From JABMMZ01 sp040403495 (GTDB taxonomy: Bacteria > Bacteroidota > Bacteroidia > NS11-12g > UBA955), in the NCBI GenBank assembly GCA_040403495.1, contig JBBAKM010000015.1, forward strand, positions 10,516 through 74,515: DNA of 64,000 nt. Direction: 5' to 3'. The notes beneath the pieces were generated by a model that did no database searches, was not told where the DNA came from, and was given only the letters and a program-made list of their open reading frames with translations. The position numbers were made by a program, and so were the translations under genes. The first letter of the stretch is position 1, and each line of letters starts with the position of its first letter. Shown here in pieces: positions 8,337 to 17,114 of this stretch.

Positions 8337-8986
8337 TTTTTAGATTTGGAAAAAGAGTTTTGCCATTGAGGCGTAAGTAAGTTTTTGTGAATCAATAGGG
8401 TCGTAAAAAAAGCAATAGAAAATCCTATCAGAGCCCCTGCATAAACATCCATGACGTAATGTTGCAATACATACACACGAGAGTATCCCATAGCTAAAGC
8501 GAGTATAAAAAGGATGAATTTAAACAGTTTACTATTGGTCATAAAAGCAACTAGAGACAAAGAACAAAAAGCAGAAACCGTATGACCCGAAGGAAAACTA
8601 CCGTTAGAATGAAGTTTTATCCCTTTAACATAATGCATAACCACGGTTTCTTGCTGACTTATCCAAAAGAAAGGTCGTTTAAAGTCAGTGAAAATAAAAT
8701 GCTTACACACTATAATTGTAATTCCGCAAATAGCCAAGGCGATTACTGCCGATAAAAACATTCTTTTTTCGTGGAAAAAACTCAAAATTAGAACAAAGAT
8801 GATAATTGCTATTTCGGGTAAACGGGTTAAATGGTACATTATGACATCCAAAACGGGATGATTGAGCGCATTTATTTGAATAAGTGAAACATTTTTGTTT
8901 ACCATTAAAATCCATGGCAATACGCTAATTGCCAATAAAATATGGCAAAGTATGACAATTCGATTATTTTGGATGAAGGCTTTCAA
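8333..8986 (-). CDS. PAP2-family membrane phosphatase
   Basis: 217 residues, five to six membrane segments, TTG start at 8986 (an ATG is absent). The lipid-phosphatase motifs are K95...R104-P105, S133-G134-H135 in SFPSGHTVSAF, and R170, H176, D180 in YSRVYVLQHYVMDVYAG. Candidate substrates are undecaprenyl pyrophosphate, lipid A phosphate or phosphatidylglycerol phosphate. The overlap with the downstream ArnT-like gene suggests undecaprenyl-phosphate recycling or removal of a lipid A phosphate. A 9-bp inverted repeat lies just upstream of the start. Confidence 0.87.
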   Translation of the reverse strand: MKAFIQNNRIVILCHILLAISVLPWILMVNKNVSLIQINALNHPVLDVIMYHLTRLPEIAIIIFVLILSFFHEKRMFLSAVIALAICGITIIVCKHFIFTDFKRPFFWISQQETVVMHYVKGIKLHSNGSFPSGHTVSAFCSLSLVAFMTNSKLFKFILFILALAMGYSRVYVLQHYVMDVYAGALIGFSIAFFTTLLIHKNLLTPQWQNSFSKSKK

Positions 8987-8989
8987 AAA

Positions 8990-9010
8990 TTTTTACAAAT
9001 ATTGTAAAAA
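8990..9010. promoter_or_regulatory. Inverted repeat upstream of the PAP2/glycosyltransferase operon
   Basis: TTTTTACAA (8990-8998), ATA, TTGTAAAAA (9002-9010): a perfect 9-bp inverted repeat beginning 3 nt before the TTG start at 8986. It could be an operator or a structured leader. AT-rich symmetry can also arise by chance. Confidence 0.35.
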
Positions 9011-9075
9011 AAAATTTCTAATGCCCTATTTATTTAGTTAATTGCAAACATAATTGCAAATTTAAAGAAAGAAAT

Positions 9076-9471
9076 ATGAGTACAAAGAAGAAAAGAGACC
9101 TTATTGAATTAGAATTTCCGATTAGATGTTCACCAGCCATCTTATATAACTACTTACAAACAGGTTCGGGTTTACAAGAATGGTTTGCCCACAAAGTAAC
9201 TAACAAAAGCAGAACAGATTATGATTTTGAGTTTGACGATGGAACCATAAGTAAAGCCAAATTACTTAAATCAATTAACAACAAATTGGTTCGTTTTAAA
9301 TGGGAAAATTCTGAAGAAAATGAATTCTTGGAATTGGAGATTATTGTAGATGAATTAACCGAAGATGTTGCTATTAAAGTTACAGAATATTGTGATGAAG
9401 ATGAAAAAAGAGGTTTGATAGAATTGTGGCATTCGCAAATAGAGGCGTTGAGAGATGTGGTGGGTTCTTAA
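9076..9471 (+). CDS. START-like domain protein (Bacteroidota family)
   Basis: 131 residues. The protein fits the small START/AHSA1-like family restricted to Bacteroidota: an N-terminal strand IELEFPIRCSPAILYNYLQ, then GLQEWFAHKV with an aromatic/basic patch, and a C-terminal amphipathic helix GLIELWHSQIEALRDVV. The fold makes a hydrophobic cavity that can bind a lipid or other small ligand. The actual ligand is unknown. It is cytoplasmic, with no signal peptide, and lies 37 nt upstream of an LptF/G permease, a neighbour that would fit a role near lipids. Confidence 0.82.
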   Translation: MSTKKKRDLIELEFPIRCSPAILYNYLQTGSGLQEWFAHKVTNKSRTDYDFEFDDGTISKAKLLKSINNKLVRFKWENSEENEFLELEIIVDELTEDVAIKVTEYCDEDEKRGLIELWHSQIEALRDVVGS

Positions 9472-9508
9472 TAATTGGAACATTATTTGCTAATGTGTTT
9501 ACTTTAAA

Positions 9509-10954
9509 ATGAAAAAAGTAAATCTCTTAATCATAAAGGCTTTTATTGGTCCTTTTTTAGCTACTTTTTTAATTTCTATGTTTTTGTTTTTAATGTTATT
9601 TCTATGGAAATACATTGATGATTTAATAGGAAAAGGTTTGGAATGGCACGTGGTTGTTAGACTCTTGTTTTTTGCTATGGCCGATTTAATCCCCATGGCA
9701 TTGCCTCTGTCGGTTCTCCTCTCTAGTTTAATGACTTTCGGTAACTTGTCGGAATCCTACGAGTTGGTCGCCCTTAAATCTTCAGGAATTAGTATATACA
9801 GAGCATTAGCGCCTGTTTTTTTTGTTATTGTAGCCCTTTCTTTTATTACTTTTTATGTTTCCAATACACTCATACCCAAGGCCAACTTGGAAGCCAAAAG
9901 TTTGCTGTGGGATATTCGCAACAAAAAACCCGCATTTGACATCAAAGAAGGTCTGTTTTACAACGGAATTGATGGTTATCAAATAAAGATTGGTAAAAAA
10001 GACAGAGACAATGAAACCATCTACGACGTGTTAATTTATGAAATTAAACCGGGTTACAGTGAGTTGTCTATTGTTCGAGCCAAAAAAGGAATAATGAAAT
10101 TAAGCGATGACAAGCGTTTGCTCTATTTTACATTGTTTGACGGAGTGCGTTACGAAGAGTTGGTCGAAAATAGCGACTATAAAAAAAGATATCCCGCTAC
10201 TGCTACTTATTTTGAATCGCAAAAAATGACGTTCGATTTGAGTGACTTGGATTTGAAAAAAACAGATAAGGAATTGTTTAAAGGCAGTGCCGTTATGATG
10301 AATATCAATGAACTAGACCAAGCCATTGATTCTTCAAAAAAGGAAATTCAAAAACGTACATTCGCTGTTAGGGATTATATTCAACCTTATTACATCAATC
10401 CCAAAACCGTTCAAATGGGTAATACTTTGGACAGTCCTGCATTGGTAAACGATACAATCATCAATAACTTTAATAAAGAGGAGCGCTATCAACTACTTGA
10501 ATCTGCATTGTCCTCTTCGCGTAACCTTCGTAGTTTGATAGAAACCAGTATGCATGAATTGAAAGATATTCAGAAGGAAATGAAGCTATACACCATTAAG
10601 TGGCACGAAAAATTCACCCTTTCTTTTGTGTTAATTGTGTTATTCCTGATGTCAGCACCACTTGGTACTATTATCAGAAAAGGAGGGATAGGTGTGCCAA
10701 TGGTATTTTCTATTTTGTTGTTTATTCTATATTATGTAATCAATATGATAGGCTTTAAAATGGGGCGTGAAGGCATAATACCTCAATGGTTGGGTGCATG
10801 GATGTCTAGTTTGGTTTTGTTGCCTGTGGGCTTGTTTATTCTGAAAAAAGCAGCCGATGAATCAGCCGTATTTGACAAAGAAAAATATCAAAAGTTTTTT
10901 GAAAAGATAAAACGCTTCTTTTTCAAACTAAGCATTAAGAAAAAGCCTTTGTAG
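9509..10954 (+). CDS. LptF/LptG family lipopolysaccharide export permease
   Basis: 481 residues, matching the YjgP/YjgQ family. Three membrane segments occupy residues 5-115 (with MADLIPMALPLSVLLSSLMTFG), then comes a large periplasmic beta-jellyroll of about 230 residues, then three more segments from about 370. Permeases of this family pull LPS from the inner membrane with the LptB ATPase and pass it to LptC/A. The periplasmic part has an inserted Lys/Glu-rich region (about 250-360) longer than in E. coli. LptB is not in the window. Its 3' end overlaps the convergent DUF6629 gene by 20 nt. Confidence 0.9.
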   Translation: MKKVNLLIIKAFIGPFLATFLISMFLFLMLFLWKYIDDLIGKGLEWHVVVRLLFFAMADLIPMALPLSVLLSSLMTFGNLSESYELVALKSSGISIYRALAPVFFVIVALSFITFYVSNTLIPKANLEAKSLLWDIRNKKPAFDIKEGLFYNGIDGYQIKIGKKDRDNETIYDVLIYEIKPGYSELSIVRAKKGIMKLSDDKRLLYFTLFDGVRYEELVENSDYKKRYPATATYFESQKMTFDLSDLDLKKTDKELFKGSAVMMNINELDQAIDSSKKEIQKRTFAVRDYIQPYYINPKTVQMGNTLDSPALVNDTIINNFNKEERYQLLESALSSSRNLRSLIETSMHELKDIQKEMKLYTIKWHEKFTLSFVLIVLFLMSAPLGTIIRKGGIGVPMVFSILLFILYYVINMIGFKMGREGIIPQWLGAWMSSLVLLPVGLFILKKAADESAVFDKEKYQKFFEKIKRFFFKLSIKKKPL

Positions 10955-11591
10955 CAGGTTGTGTTCGTTTGATAATTAAATAAACAATACTACTCAGTAT
11001 TGCTGCAAAATAACACCAAATTGAAATCAAGTGTTCATCGTAAAACAATTTGCTTACCACAAAAGAAATTAAAATAACCAAACCTAAATATTTCATGTTT
11101 TTAACACTCGAAATTAAGGCAGGAATAACGGTCGGGATGAAATAAAACAAGCCACTGTACCATACAAAATAAAAGGGGAAGTTCAAATCGTACCTGATAT
11201 GATAGCCAGAAATACTCGCCTTAGGATTGTAATTTAACAGGCAATATCCTAAGTAAGTTGAGGCTATAATACCAATCAATAAAATAAATTTCAATCTTTG
11301 TTTTATTCGAGGGCTAATTTCCATTAAGCGAATAGAAAATGGCACCCAAAAAGGCCATAATATTTGAGCAAAAAACAAGAAGAAATAGGTGCTAATGGTT
11401 TCCCAATGTGAATATTGTTGTTTTTCTAAAGCCAACCACAGGAAGCCCTCACTCACTTGTTGAACGCCGAATAGCAATGGAATACTAGCAAAAGGGATGT
11501 GTTTCTTGTTTTGACAAACCTTTATAGCTGCGCATCCTGTTGCCATGAGAACGCCTCCCGCTACAAAACTTGCTGTTGCAGAAAAACACAT
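10935..11591 (-). CDS. DUF6629-family membrane protein
   Basis: 218 residues with about seven hydrophobic segments and the opening MCFSATASFVAGGVLMATG, which marks this uncharacterised family. The next conserved block is IPLLFGVQQVSEGFLWLAL. No catalytic motif was recognised. It lies 9 nt downstream of kdsA on the same strand, so it may share its transcript, but a functional link to Kdo synthesis is not established. Confidence 0.75.
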   Translation of the reverse strand: MCFSATASFVAGGVLMATGCAAIKVCQNKKHIPFASIPLLFGVQQVSEGFLWLALEKQQYSHWETISTYFFLFFAQILWPFWVPFSIRLMEISPRIKQRLKFILLIGIIASTYLGYCLLNYNPKASISGYHIRYDLNFPFYFVWYSGLFYFIPTVIPALISSVKNMKYLGLVILISFVVSKLFYDEHLISIWCYFAAILSSIVYLIIKRTQPATKAFS

Positions 11592-11600
11592 AAGCTTACA

Positions 11601-12413
11601 TTATAAAATGGCTTTTTTAACCCTAATTAGTTTTTCTAAAAGGGCTTCCAATTGTTCCAAAGGTAGCATGTTTGCACCGTCGCTTTTTGCTTCACTTGGG
11701 CGAGGATGGGTTTCTATAAATAAACCATCAGCACCAACGGCAATAGCTGCTTTTGCAATAGTTTCTATCAATTCCGGTAGTCCGCCAGTAACGCCACTCA
11801 TCTGATTGGGTTGTTGCAAACTGTGTGTAATATCCATTACCACAGGATAGTTGTTTTTTTTCATCCAAGGAATGTTTCTAAAGTCAACGACCATGTCGCT
11901 GTAACCAAACATATTGCCTCGTTCTGTTAATATAATATCGGTATTACCGCTTTCTTCCACTTTTCTTACGGCGTGTTCCATGGCATTAGCAGCCGCAAAT
12001 TGACCTTTTTTTATGTTTACCGTTTTGCCTGTTTTGGCAGCAGCCACCAATAAGTCTGTTTGTCTGAACAAGAATGCAGGTATTTGTAAAACATCAATAT
12101 AAGCCGCCGCCATTTCTGCTTCGTGTGCCTCGTGAATGTCTGTTACGGTAGGAACCTGAAAATGTTTACCCACTTTTTGAAGAATTTCTAACGCTTTGAT
12201 GTCTCCTATACCTGTAAAAGAATCCAAGCGTGAACGATTGGCTTTTCGGTATGATCCTTTGAAAATCCATGGAATTTCAAATTTGTTGGACAGATTGTTC
12301 AACTGACCTGCAATTTCAAAGGCTACCTCTTCGCTCTCTATTGCGCATGGTCCAGCCATTATGAAAAAATTAGGATTTTCGGTGTGTTTTAAAAAAGGGG
12401 TTTTGGGAAACAT
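11601..12413 (-). CDS. kdsA: 3-deoxy-8-phosphooctulonate synthase
   Basis: Joins phosphoenolpyruvate and arabinose 5-phosphate to give Kdo 8-phosphate, the first committed step to the Kdo of LPS. It has 270 residues, normal length. FIMAGPCAIESEE (C23) and FKGSYRKANRSRLDSFTGIG form the active site. The GPC cysteine, in place of the Asn of E. coli KdsA, points to the metal-dependent class. A two-element promoter lies immediately upstream and the leader is only about 5 nt. Confidence 0.96.
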   Translation of the reverse strand: MFPKTPFLKHTENPNFFIMAGPCAIESEEVAFEIAGQLNNLSNKFEIPWIFKGSYRKANRSRLDSFTGIGDIKALEILQKVGKHFQVPTVTDIHEAHEAEMAAAYIDVLQIPAFLFRQTDLLVAAAKTGKTVNIKKGQFAAANAMEHAVRKVEESGNTDIILTERGNMFGYSDMVVDFRNIPWMKKNNYPVVMDITHSLQQPNQMSGVTGGLPELIETIAKAAIAVGADGLFIETHPRPSEAKSDGANMLPLEQLEALLEKLIRVKKAIL

Positions 12414-12421
12414 ATTGACTT

Positions 12422-12450
12422 CAAAAATAATGTATTGTCATTAAATTCAA
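12422..12450 (-). promoter_or_regulatory. Promoter of kdsA (TTG-18-TAnnTTTG)
   Basis: On the minus strand, TTG at 12450-12448, an 18-nt spacer and TATTTTTG at 12429-12422. Only 8 nt separate the box from the kdsA ATG. The TTG is itself embedded in a second perfect box, TAGCTTTG (12455-12448), so two alternative starts are possible. Confidence 0.65.
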
Positions 12451-12483
12451 AGCTATTAACTGATATTTTTAATAAATTTAAGA

Positions 12484-14181
12484 CTATCTGAAAGGGATAA
12501 TCTGTTTGCTTTCAATGTCTTTGCTTTTCAGGATGACCACAATGCTCTTTACTTTACGGTACTTCTTATTCAATAGTAATTCCTGATAAGTTTTGTTGAT
12601 TAACTGACTGTTAAGCCATTCTCCTTTGTTTAATGTAAAGTTGTTGACAGAATGGGTTTTCTTTTTCTTTTTTATGAGTTCAATTTTTACTTCAATCGTT
12701 TGTGAATGTGCACTTTTAAAATGAATATTTAAACTTTGATGAAACACCGCATTGGGTTTGTTGTATAAATAATCGAGCAAAGAATCAGTGTTAGGAATGG
12801 GTTTCCCAAGTATGTAAGTGGCTAGTTGGAAATCAGGAATACCATAACCGTATTTATCGTCGGGAATTTGATAATGGGAAGCACTTTTTTTGAGCGCAGT
12901 TAACAAAGTAGAGTATGAGATATGAGGAAATTGGATGTAGAAATTGGCCATTGCCCCTGCAAAAATAGGGGTGGAGTAGGACGTGCCATTTCCGCGATAA
13001 AAACCTTGAGGTGAAGCCACTATAGCTTGTTGTCCCATGGCAACAAAGTCAGGCTTAGTGCGTCCATCAAAACTAGGACCTTGTGAGCTAAAACTTGAAT
13101 AAAATCCTTCTTCATTAACTGCACCTATCGTTATAACATTCGCAGCATCTGCGGGAGTGCCGATTTTTTTCCATTGAGATTGCCCTTCATTGCCGGCACT
13201 GTTTACGATGATTATGCCCTTTCTGAATGCAATTTCAGCGGCTTGAGCTATAAGGGTTGTTTTTCCATCCAAATCTTGGTAGCGATGGCTCGTTTTAGGA
13301 TGGTCGAATTGGTTATATCCCAATGAGGATGATATTAAATCAACCCCCAATTTTTCACTGTATTCTGCGGCCAATATCCAATTAATTTCTTCGGTTAAAT
13401 TTTCGTTTTTGGCATCTTCGGTTCGCATTAAATAAACCAAGGCATTGGGAGCAGTTCCATTGTAATTGTTGGGGTCAAAGGTATTTATAAAACCAACACA
13501 ATTTGCGCCATGCTTGTCGTCTTCCCACACACTGTTGTCATTGTCTACAAAATCTTTGATAACCACGTCGGGACTTAATAGTTGTATTAATCCAGGGGTT
13601 TTGTAGGCCATATAAAATCCTGCATCAAACACAGCAATAGCAGGAGTGAATAGGGTGTTGTTTTCCCAATTTGTGCCTATCATTTCATTTTGGATTTTTG
13701 CCTTTCCCCATTGATTGAGTTTTAATGAATCTAAAGGGAGTTTGTATTGAAACTTCTCTATGTATTCATTTTCGACAGTGTGTGGTTTGGGGGCTTTGTA
13801 GCTTTTAATTTGGGCTAGGAATTGAATTTTCTTAACAAAAGGAAGCGTTAATACTTTGTTTGGGTCGAAGGTATTGGTGTTAAAAAATACTTTAACACCG
13901 TTCAACCATTTGGAAGCTTGTAAGACATTTAATTCTTTGAATTGCGCCAATTGTTCTATGTAATAGGGAGTTACAGGAAGGTCGAGCGAATCGAGTTCTA
14001 TGTTTTTTAGTTTTCTTTTGTATAGGGCTTTTTCACTTAAATATTGTTCGGGTTTTTGAAAACTAAAGGGATTGTTTTGTTTGTCCTTAAAATAGATGAA
14101 ATAGTAGGATATTGAATCTTGCGATTTTAAGGAGATGGAAATTAATAATACAGAAAGAACAAGTAGGGGTTTAAAAACCAT
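12484..14181 (-). CDS. Secreted subtilisin-like serine protease (S8)
   Basis: 565 residues. A signal peptide (MVFKPLLVLSVLLISISLKS) is followed by a propeptide-like region (about 25-130) and the S8 domain. The triad is D186 (AIAVFDAGF), H224 (DDKHGANCVG) and S401 (GNGTSYSTP), with oxyanion N327 in NSAGNEG. The last 90 residues form a beta-rich domain that lacks the clear PNP...G-Y-L signature of a T9SS signal, so the export route is unsure. Its ATG overlaps the upstream lipoprotein gene by 11 nt, so the two are coupled. It is the last gene of a three-gene operon. Confidence 0.88.
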   Translation of the reverse strand: MVFKPLLVLSVLLISISLKSQDSISYYFIYFKDKQNNPFSFQKPEQYLSEKALYKRKLKNIELDSLDLPVTPYYIEQLAQFKELNVLQASKWLNGVKVFFNTNTFDPNKVLTLPFVKKIQFLAQIKSYKAPKPHTVENEYIEKFQYKLPLDSLKLNQWGKAKIQNEMIGTNWENNTLFTPAIAVFDAGFYMAYKTPGLIQLLSPDVVIKDFVDNDNSVWEDDKHGANCVGFINTFDPNNYNGTAPNALVYLMRTEDAKNENLTEEINWILAAEYSEKLGVDLISSSLGYNQFDHPKTSHRYQDLDGKTTLIAQAAEIAFRKGIIIVNSAGNEGQSQWKKIGTPADAANVITIGAVNEEGFYSSFSSQGPSFDGRTKPDFVAMGQQAIVASPQGFYRGNGTSYSTPIFAGAMANFYIQFPHISYSTLLTALKKSASHYQIPDDKYGYGIPDFQLATYILGKPIPNTDSLLDYLYNKPNAVFHQSLNIHFKSAHSQTIEVKIELIKKKKKTHSVNNFTLNKGEWLNSQLINKTYQELLLNKKYRKVKSIVVILKSKDIESKQIIPFR

Positions 14182-14842
14182 GATTTAAAAGAGTGTATTT
14201 AATTTTATATCCGCGGGTTTTGTTGTTGGATTTTTCAATAAAAATAATGTTTGAATAGACGAGACCAATGTGTTTGGCATATAATTCTTCGTAATATCTT
14301 TCGCCAACAGAATTTAAAATGGGGTCGCTTTTTATAACCAAAACGCTGTCATACGTTTGGTTGTTTATTTTTTTTCTAGCATTAATTTCGCTGTAGTAAA
14401 CCAATGTGTTATTGTTGCTGTTAAAAGTATTAGCGTTCCATATGGTTTCAAAAGTGATAGGAAAGGAGAGCTTTATTTTTTTGGTATTGTTTTCGTTTCT
14501 TTCGTATTTGTAATTGTCAATACGTGAGCTGACAGTTTCGTGGTAATTCCATAATCCACTGTCATTGTTGCGCTTGTATCGTTCAATGCGAATTACAGGA
14601 TGGTTTAAATTGTCGTAGAATACAGTATCATTTTTTTCGAGGATTTGATAATTGAAGGTGTCAACTGTATTAAAAAAATCGTCGTATACAATTTCTTGTA
14701 CTTGGTATAAAAATTGATAATCTAAAGTTTGATTGACATAAGATATGCCATTTTCTCTTTTGGAACGGTCAAATACATCTTTTTTACATGCATTTAACAG
14801 CAGTATTCCCCAAATAACCAAAAAGAGAAGGCGGATTTTCAT
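14171..14842 (-). CDS. Lipoprotein of unknown function, paralogue A
   Basis: 223 residues with the lipobox LLLNACKKD (C19). The family was not recognised. The mature part is beta-rich with conserved aromatic/acidic segments. Its C-terminal half contains GERYYEELYAKHIGLVYSNI, closely matching NDYREEIYAKDIGLIYKHI in the upstream gene, so the two are tandem duplicates that have diverged strongly. It overlaps the upstream gene by 4 nt (ATG/TGA type) and the protease gene by 11 nt. Likely on the outer membrane. Confidence 0.8.
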   Translation of the reverse strand: MKIRLLFLVIWGILLLNACKKDVFDRSKRENGISYVNQTLDYQFLYQVQEIVYDDFFNTVDTFNYQILEKNDTVFYDNLNHPVIRIERYKRNNDSGLWNYHETVSSRIDNYKYERNENNTKKIKLSFPITFETIWNANTFNSNNNTLVYYSEINARKKINNQTYDSVLVIKSDPILNSVGERYYEELYAKHIGLVYSNIIFIEKSNNKTRGYKIKYTLLNHGF

Positions 14843-15528
14843 CGTTTGAGTTTAAGGAAGATTTCTTTACCCGAACGAGTAAAGGAGTCTTTGGAATTCT
14901 TGGTTGTATAGTCAGAGGAGTCTATGTGCTTGTATATTAGACCGATGTCTTTGGCATAAATTTCTTCTCGGTAATCGTTTTTAATTCCTGAAATAGGTCT
15001 GCTTAGTTGAACATTAACACAATTAGTATAAGGAACCGTATTTACAGATTGGTTGTAGAACACGCGATTGTATTTGATGAATTTGGGTTCAAATTGGTTG
15101 AACATATTTAAATTCCAAGCATAGGTGGAACCTCTGGTTTTGTAGGAACTGATAGGGAAATAAAGTTTTACTTCAGGGATATTATCCTTCACTTCGATGG
15201 CATAATTGCCTTTTATTTTTCGGTAAAAGCTTTGAAAAACAATCCATCTAAAGGTGTTTTTGTTGTAGGTGCTAAGTTCAATTCTGTAAATGGTATCATT
15301 GGTTAAATCGACTAGTTTTTCAACCACTTCTTCCTTTAAAACTGTTGAAACCGTGTCAGTTTTATTGAAAAATGGGTCAAAGAAAAAGGAATCAACGTCG
15401 TAATATAAAACGGTGCCCACTTTCAATGGGTAGTACTCGGAGCCTTTAGTTTCTCTTATTTCTTCTTTCTTTTTGCATGAACTGACAAAAAAACTCACTA
15501 GCAAAATGAGAATAAACGGATTTTTCAT
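14839..15528 (-). CDS. Lipoprotein of unknown function, paralogue B
   Basis: 229 residues, first gene of the lipoprotein-lipoprotein-protease operon. The signal sequence MKNPFILILLVSFFVSSCKKKEE has its lipobox cysteine at C18. The motif EYYPLKVGTVLYYDVDSFFFDPFF near residue 30 and EEIYAKDIGLIYKHI near residue 185 suggest a compact beta domain. It is paralogous to the next gene. No enzyme motif was seen. An exact TAnnTTTG box lies 15 nt upstream. Confidence 0.8.
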   Translation of the reverse strand: MKNPFILILLVSFFVSSCKKKEEIRETKGSEYYPLKVGTVLYYDVDSFFFDPFFNKTDTVSTVLKEEVVEKLVDLTNDTIYRIELSTYNKNTFRWIVFQSFYRKIKGNYAIEVKDNIPEVKLYFPISSYKTRGSTYAWNLNMFNQFEPKFIKYNRVFYNQSVNTVPYTNCVNVQLSRPISGIKNDYREEIYAKDIGLIYKHIDSSDYTTKNSKDSFTRSGKEIFLKLKR

Positions 15529-15543
15529 TTATTAAATTTCTCA

Positions 15544-15551
15544 CAAATTTA
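15544..15551 (-). promoter_or_regulatory. -7 box (TAAATTTG) of the lipoprotein-protease operon
   Basis: Minus-strand TAAATTTG at 15551-15544, 15 nt before the ATG at 15528. No clear TTG at -33. It lies 22 nt from the divergent folD box at 15574-15581. Confidence 0.5.
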
Positions 15552-15573
15552 AACAAAATAAATAATTAAAACG

Positions 15574-15581
15574 TACTTTTG
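15574..15581 (+). promoter_or_regulatory. -7 box (TACTTTTG) of folD-queE
   Basis: TACTTTTG ends 14 nt before the folD ATG at 15596. The upstream 67-nt divergent region holds no matching TTG at the usual distance. Confidence 0.55.
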
Positions 15582-15595
15582 CTTGAAATTTTAAA

Positions 15596-16483
15596 ATGGT
15601 TTTATTAGACGGAAAATATACATCGGAATTGGTGAAAAATCGCATCAAAAATGAAATGGCTGAGATGCAATCGAAAGGATTAAGAAAGCCACATTTAGTA
15701 GCAATTCTGGTTGGAAGTGATGGCGCTAGTAAAACGTATGTTGAGAGTAAAGAACGCAATTGTCAATTGGTAGGTTTCGATTCTACAATTATTCGTTTGG
15801 ACGACTCAACCAGTGAAAATGATTTAGTGCAACTCATAGAAAAACTAAATATTGACGATAATATCGATGGAATATTAGTTCAATTTCCACTTCCTAAGCA
15901 AATTAGTGAAAATAAAATTACTCAAACAATTACACCTCACAAGGATGTGGATGGTTTTCATGATGTAAACATGGGTAAATTAGCCAAAGGAGAATCGGGT
16001 TTTGTGCCCGCTACACCTCTTGGAATTACCATGATGTTGGAAGCTTATAACATTGAAACTGCTGGAAAACATTGTGTTGTGATTGGTCGTAGTAATATAG
16101 TAGGTCGTCCTATGAGTTTGTTAATGTCCAATAGCGCTCCCTATGGCAATTGTACGGTGACTTTGTGTCATAGTAAAACCGTTCATTTAGAGCATTTTAC
16201 CAGACAAGCCGATATTCTTATTGTAGCTTTGGGCAAACCTGGTTTTGTAAAAGCCAATATGGTGAAACCCAATGCTGTTGTTATTGATGTTGGTATTACT
16301 CGCGTGGAAGATTCAACCCGCAAAAATGGATTTTATTTGAAAGGCGATGTGGATTTTAATGAAGTAAAAGAAGTTGCGTCTCACTTGACTCCCGTTCCAG
16401 GTGGGGTTGGTTTAATGACGATTGCCGCACTGCTCGAAAATACACTTAAGGCCTACAAGTTTCAGTTAACACAAGCGTTATAA
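15596..16483 (+). CDS. folD: Bifunctional methylene-THF dehydrogenase / methenyl-THF cyclohydrolase
   Basis: Interconverts 5,10-methylene- and 10-formyl-tetrahydrofolate, supplying C1 units for purines and formyl-Met. It has 295 residues, standard length. Signatures are the catalytic lysine in KTYVESKERNC, VQFPLPKQI, VDGFHDVNMGKLA, the Rossmann motif VIGRSNIVGRPMSLLM, and PVPGGVGLMTIAALLENT. queE follows after 3 nt, so they are co-transcribed. Confidence 0.97.
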   Translation: MVLLDGKYTSELVKNRIKNEMAEMQSKGLRKPHLVAILVGSDGASKTYVESKERNCQLVGFDSTIIRLDDSTSENDLVQLIEKLNIDDNIDGILVQFPLPKQISENKITQTITPHKDVDGFHDVNMGKLAKGESGFVPATPLGITMMLEAYNIETAGKHCVVIGRSNIVGRPMSLLMSNSAPYGNCTVTLCHSKTVHLEHFTRQADILIVALGKPGFVKANMVKPNAVVIDVGITRVEDSTRKNGFYLKGDVDFNEVKEVASHLTPVPGGVGLMTIAALLENTLKAYKFQLTQAL

Positions 16484-16486
16484 AAC

Positions 16487-17095
16487 ATGTCTATGCAAGC
16501 TTTATTTCCAGTGATGGAGCATTTTTATACCATTCAAGGGGAAGGGTTTTACACAGGCAATGCTGCTTATTTTATTAGATTAGGGGGCTGTGATGTGGGT
16601 TGTGTTTGGTGCGATGTTAAAGAAAGTTGGGATGCCAGTATTCATCCTCAAGTGTCCATAGAAACAATGGTGGATTGGGTTAAACAAAGTGGATCGCCAT
16701 TGTGCGTGATTACAGGAGGTGAACCAGCTATGTATGATTTGACCGACTTAGTTAATGCCCTGCACAATGAAGGGATTAAAGTAAATATAGAAACATCGGG
16801 GGCATACGAAATTAAAGGGAATTATGATTGGATTTGCCTTTCACCAAAAAAGTTTAAGTTCCCAATTTTGTCTTCTTTGTCTAAAGCAAATGAATTCAAA
16901 GCGGTAGTATTTCACTCTTCAGATATTCAATGGGCAGAATCCTATAGAAAGGACTTAAATGAGAATTGTTTGTTATATTTACAACCGGAATGGAGTAAAT
17001 GTGAGCAAAATTTACCATTGATTATAGACTATGTAAAAGCGCATCCCGAGTGGCAAATTTCATTGCAAACACACAAATATATGAATATTCCCTAA
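16487..17095 (+). CDS. queE: 7-carboxy-7-deazaguanine synthase
   Basis: Radical-SAM enzyme that contracts 6-carboxytetrahydropterin to 7-carboxy-7-deazaguanine on the way to queuosine. It has 202 residues. The [4Fe-4S] ligands are C35, C39 and C42 in GGCDVGCVWCDVKESW, the shortened QueE-type CX3CX2C. FYTIQGEGFYTG at the N-terminus and ITGGEPAMYD are also family motifs. Its partner queD lies 360 nt away on the other strand; queC and queF are not in this window. Confidence 0.95.
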   Translation: MSMQALFPVMEHFYTIQGEGFYTGNAAYFIRLGGCDVGCVWCDVKESWDASIHPQVSIETMVDWVKQSGSPLCVITGGEPAMYDLTDLVNALHNEGIKVNIETSGAYEIKGNYDWICLSPKKFKFPILSSLSKANEFKAVVFHSSDIQWAESYRKDLNENCLLYLQPEWSKCEQNLPLIIDYVKAHPEWQISLQTHKYMNIP

Positions 17096-17114
17096 ATTGG
17101 TTTTCTGAATAAGA

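Noticed and set aside
9076..9471. gldC for the START-like gene
   Set aside because: Size and sequence do not match what I know of GldC, and it is not beside gldB.
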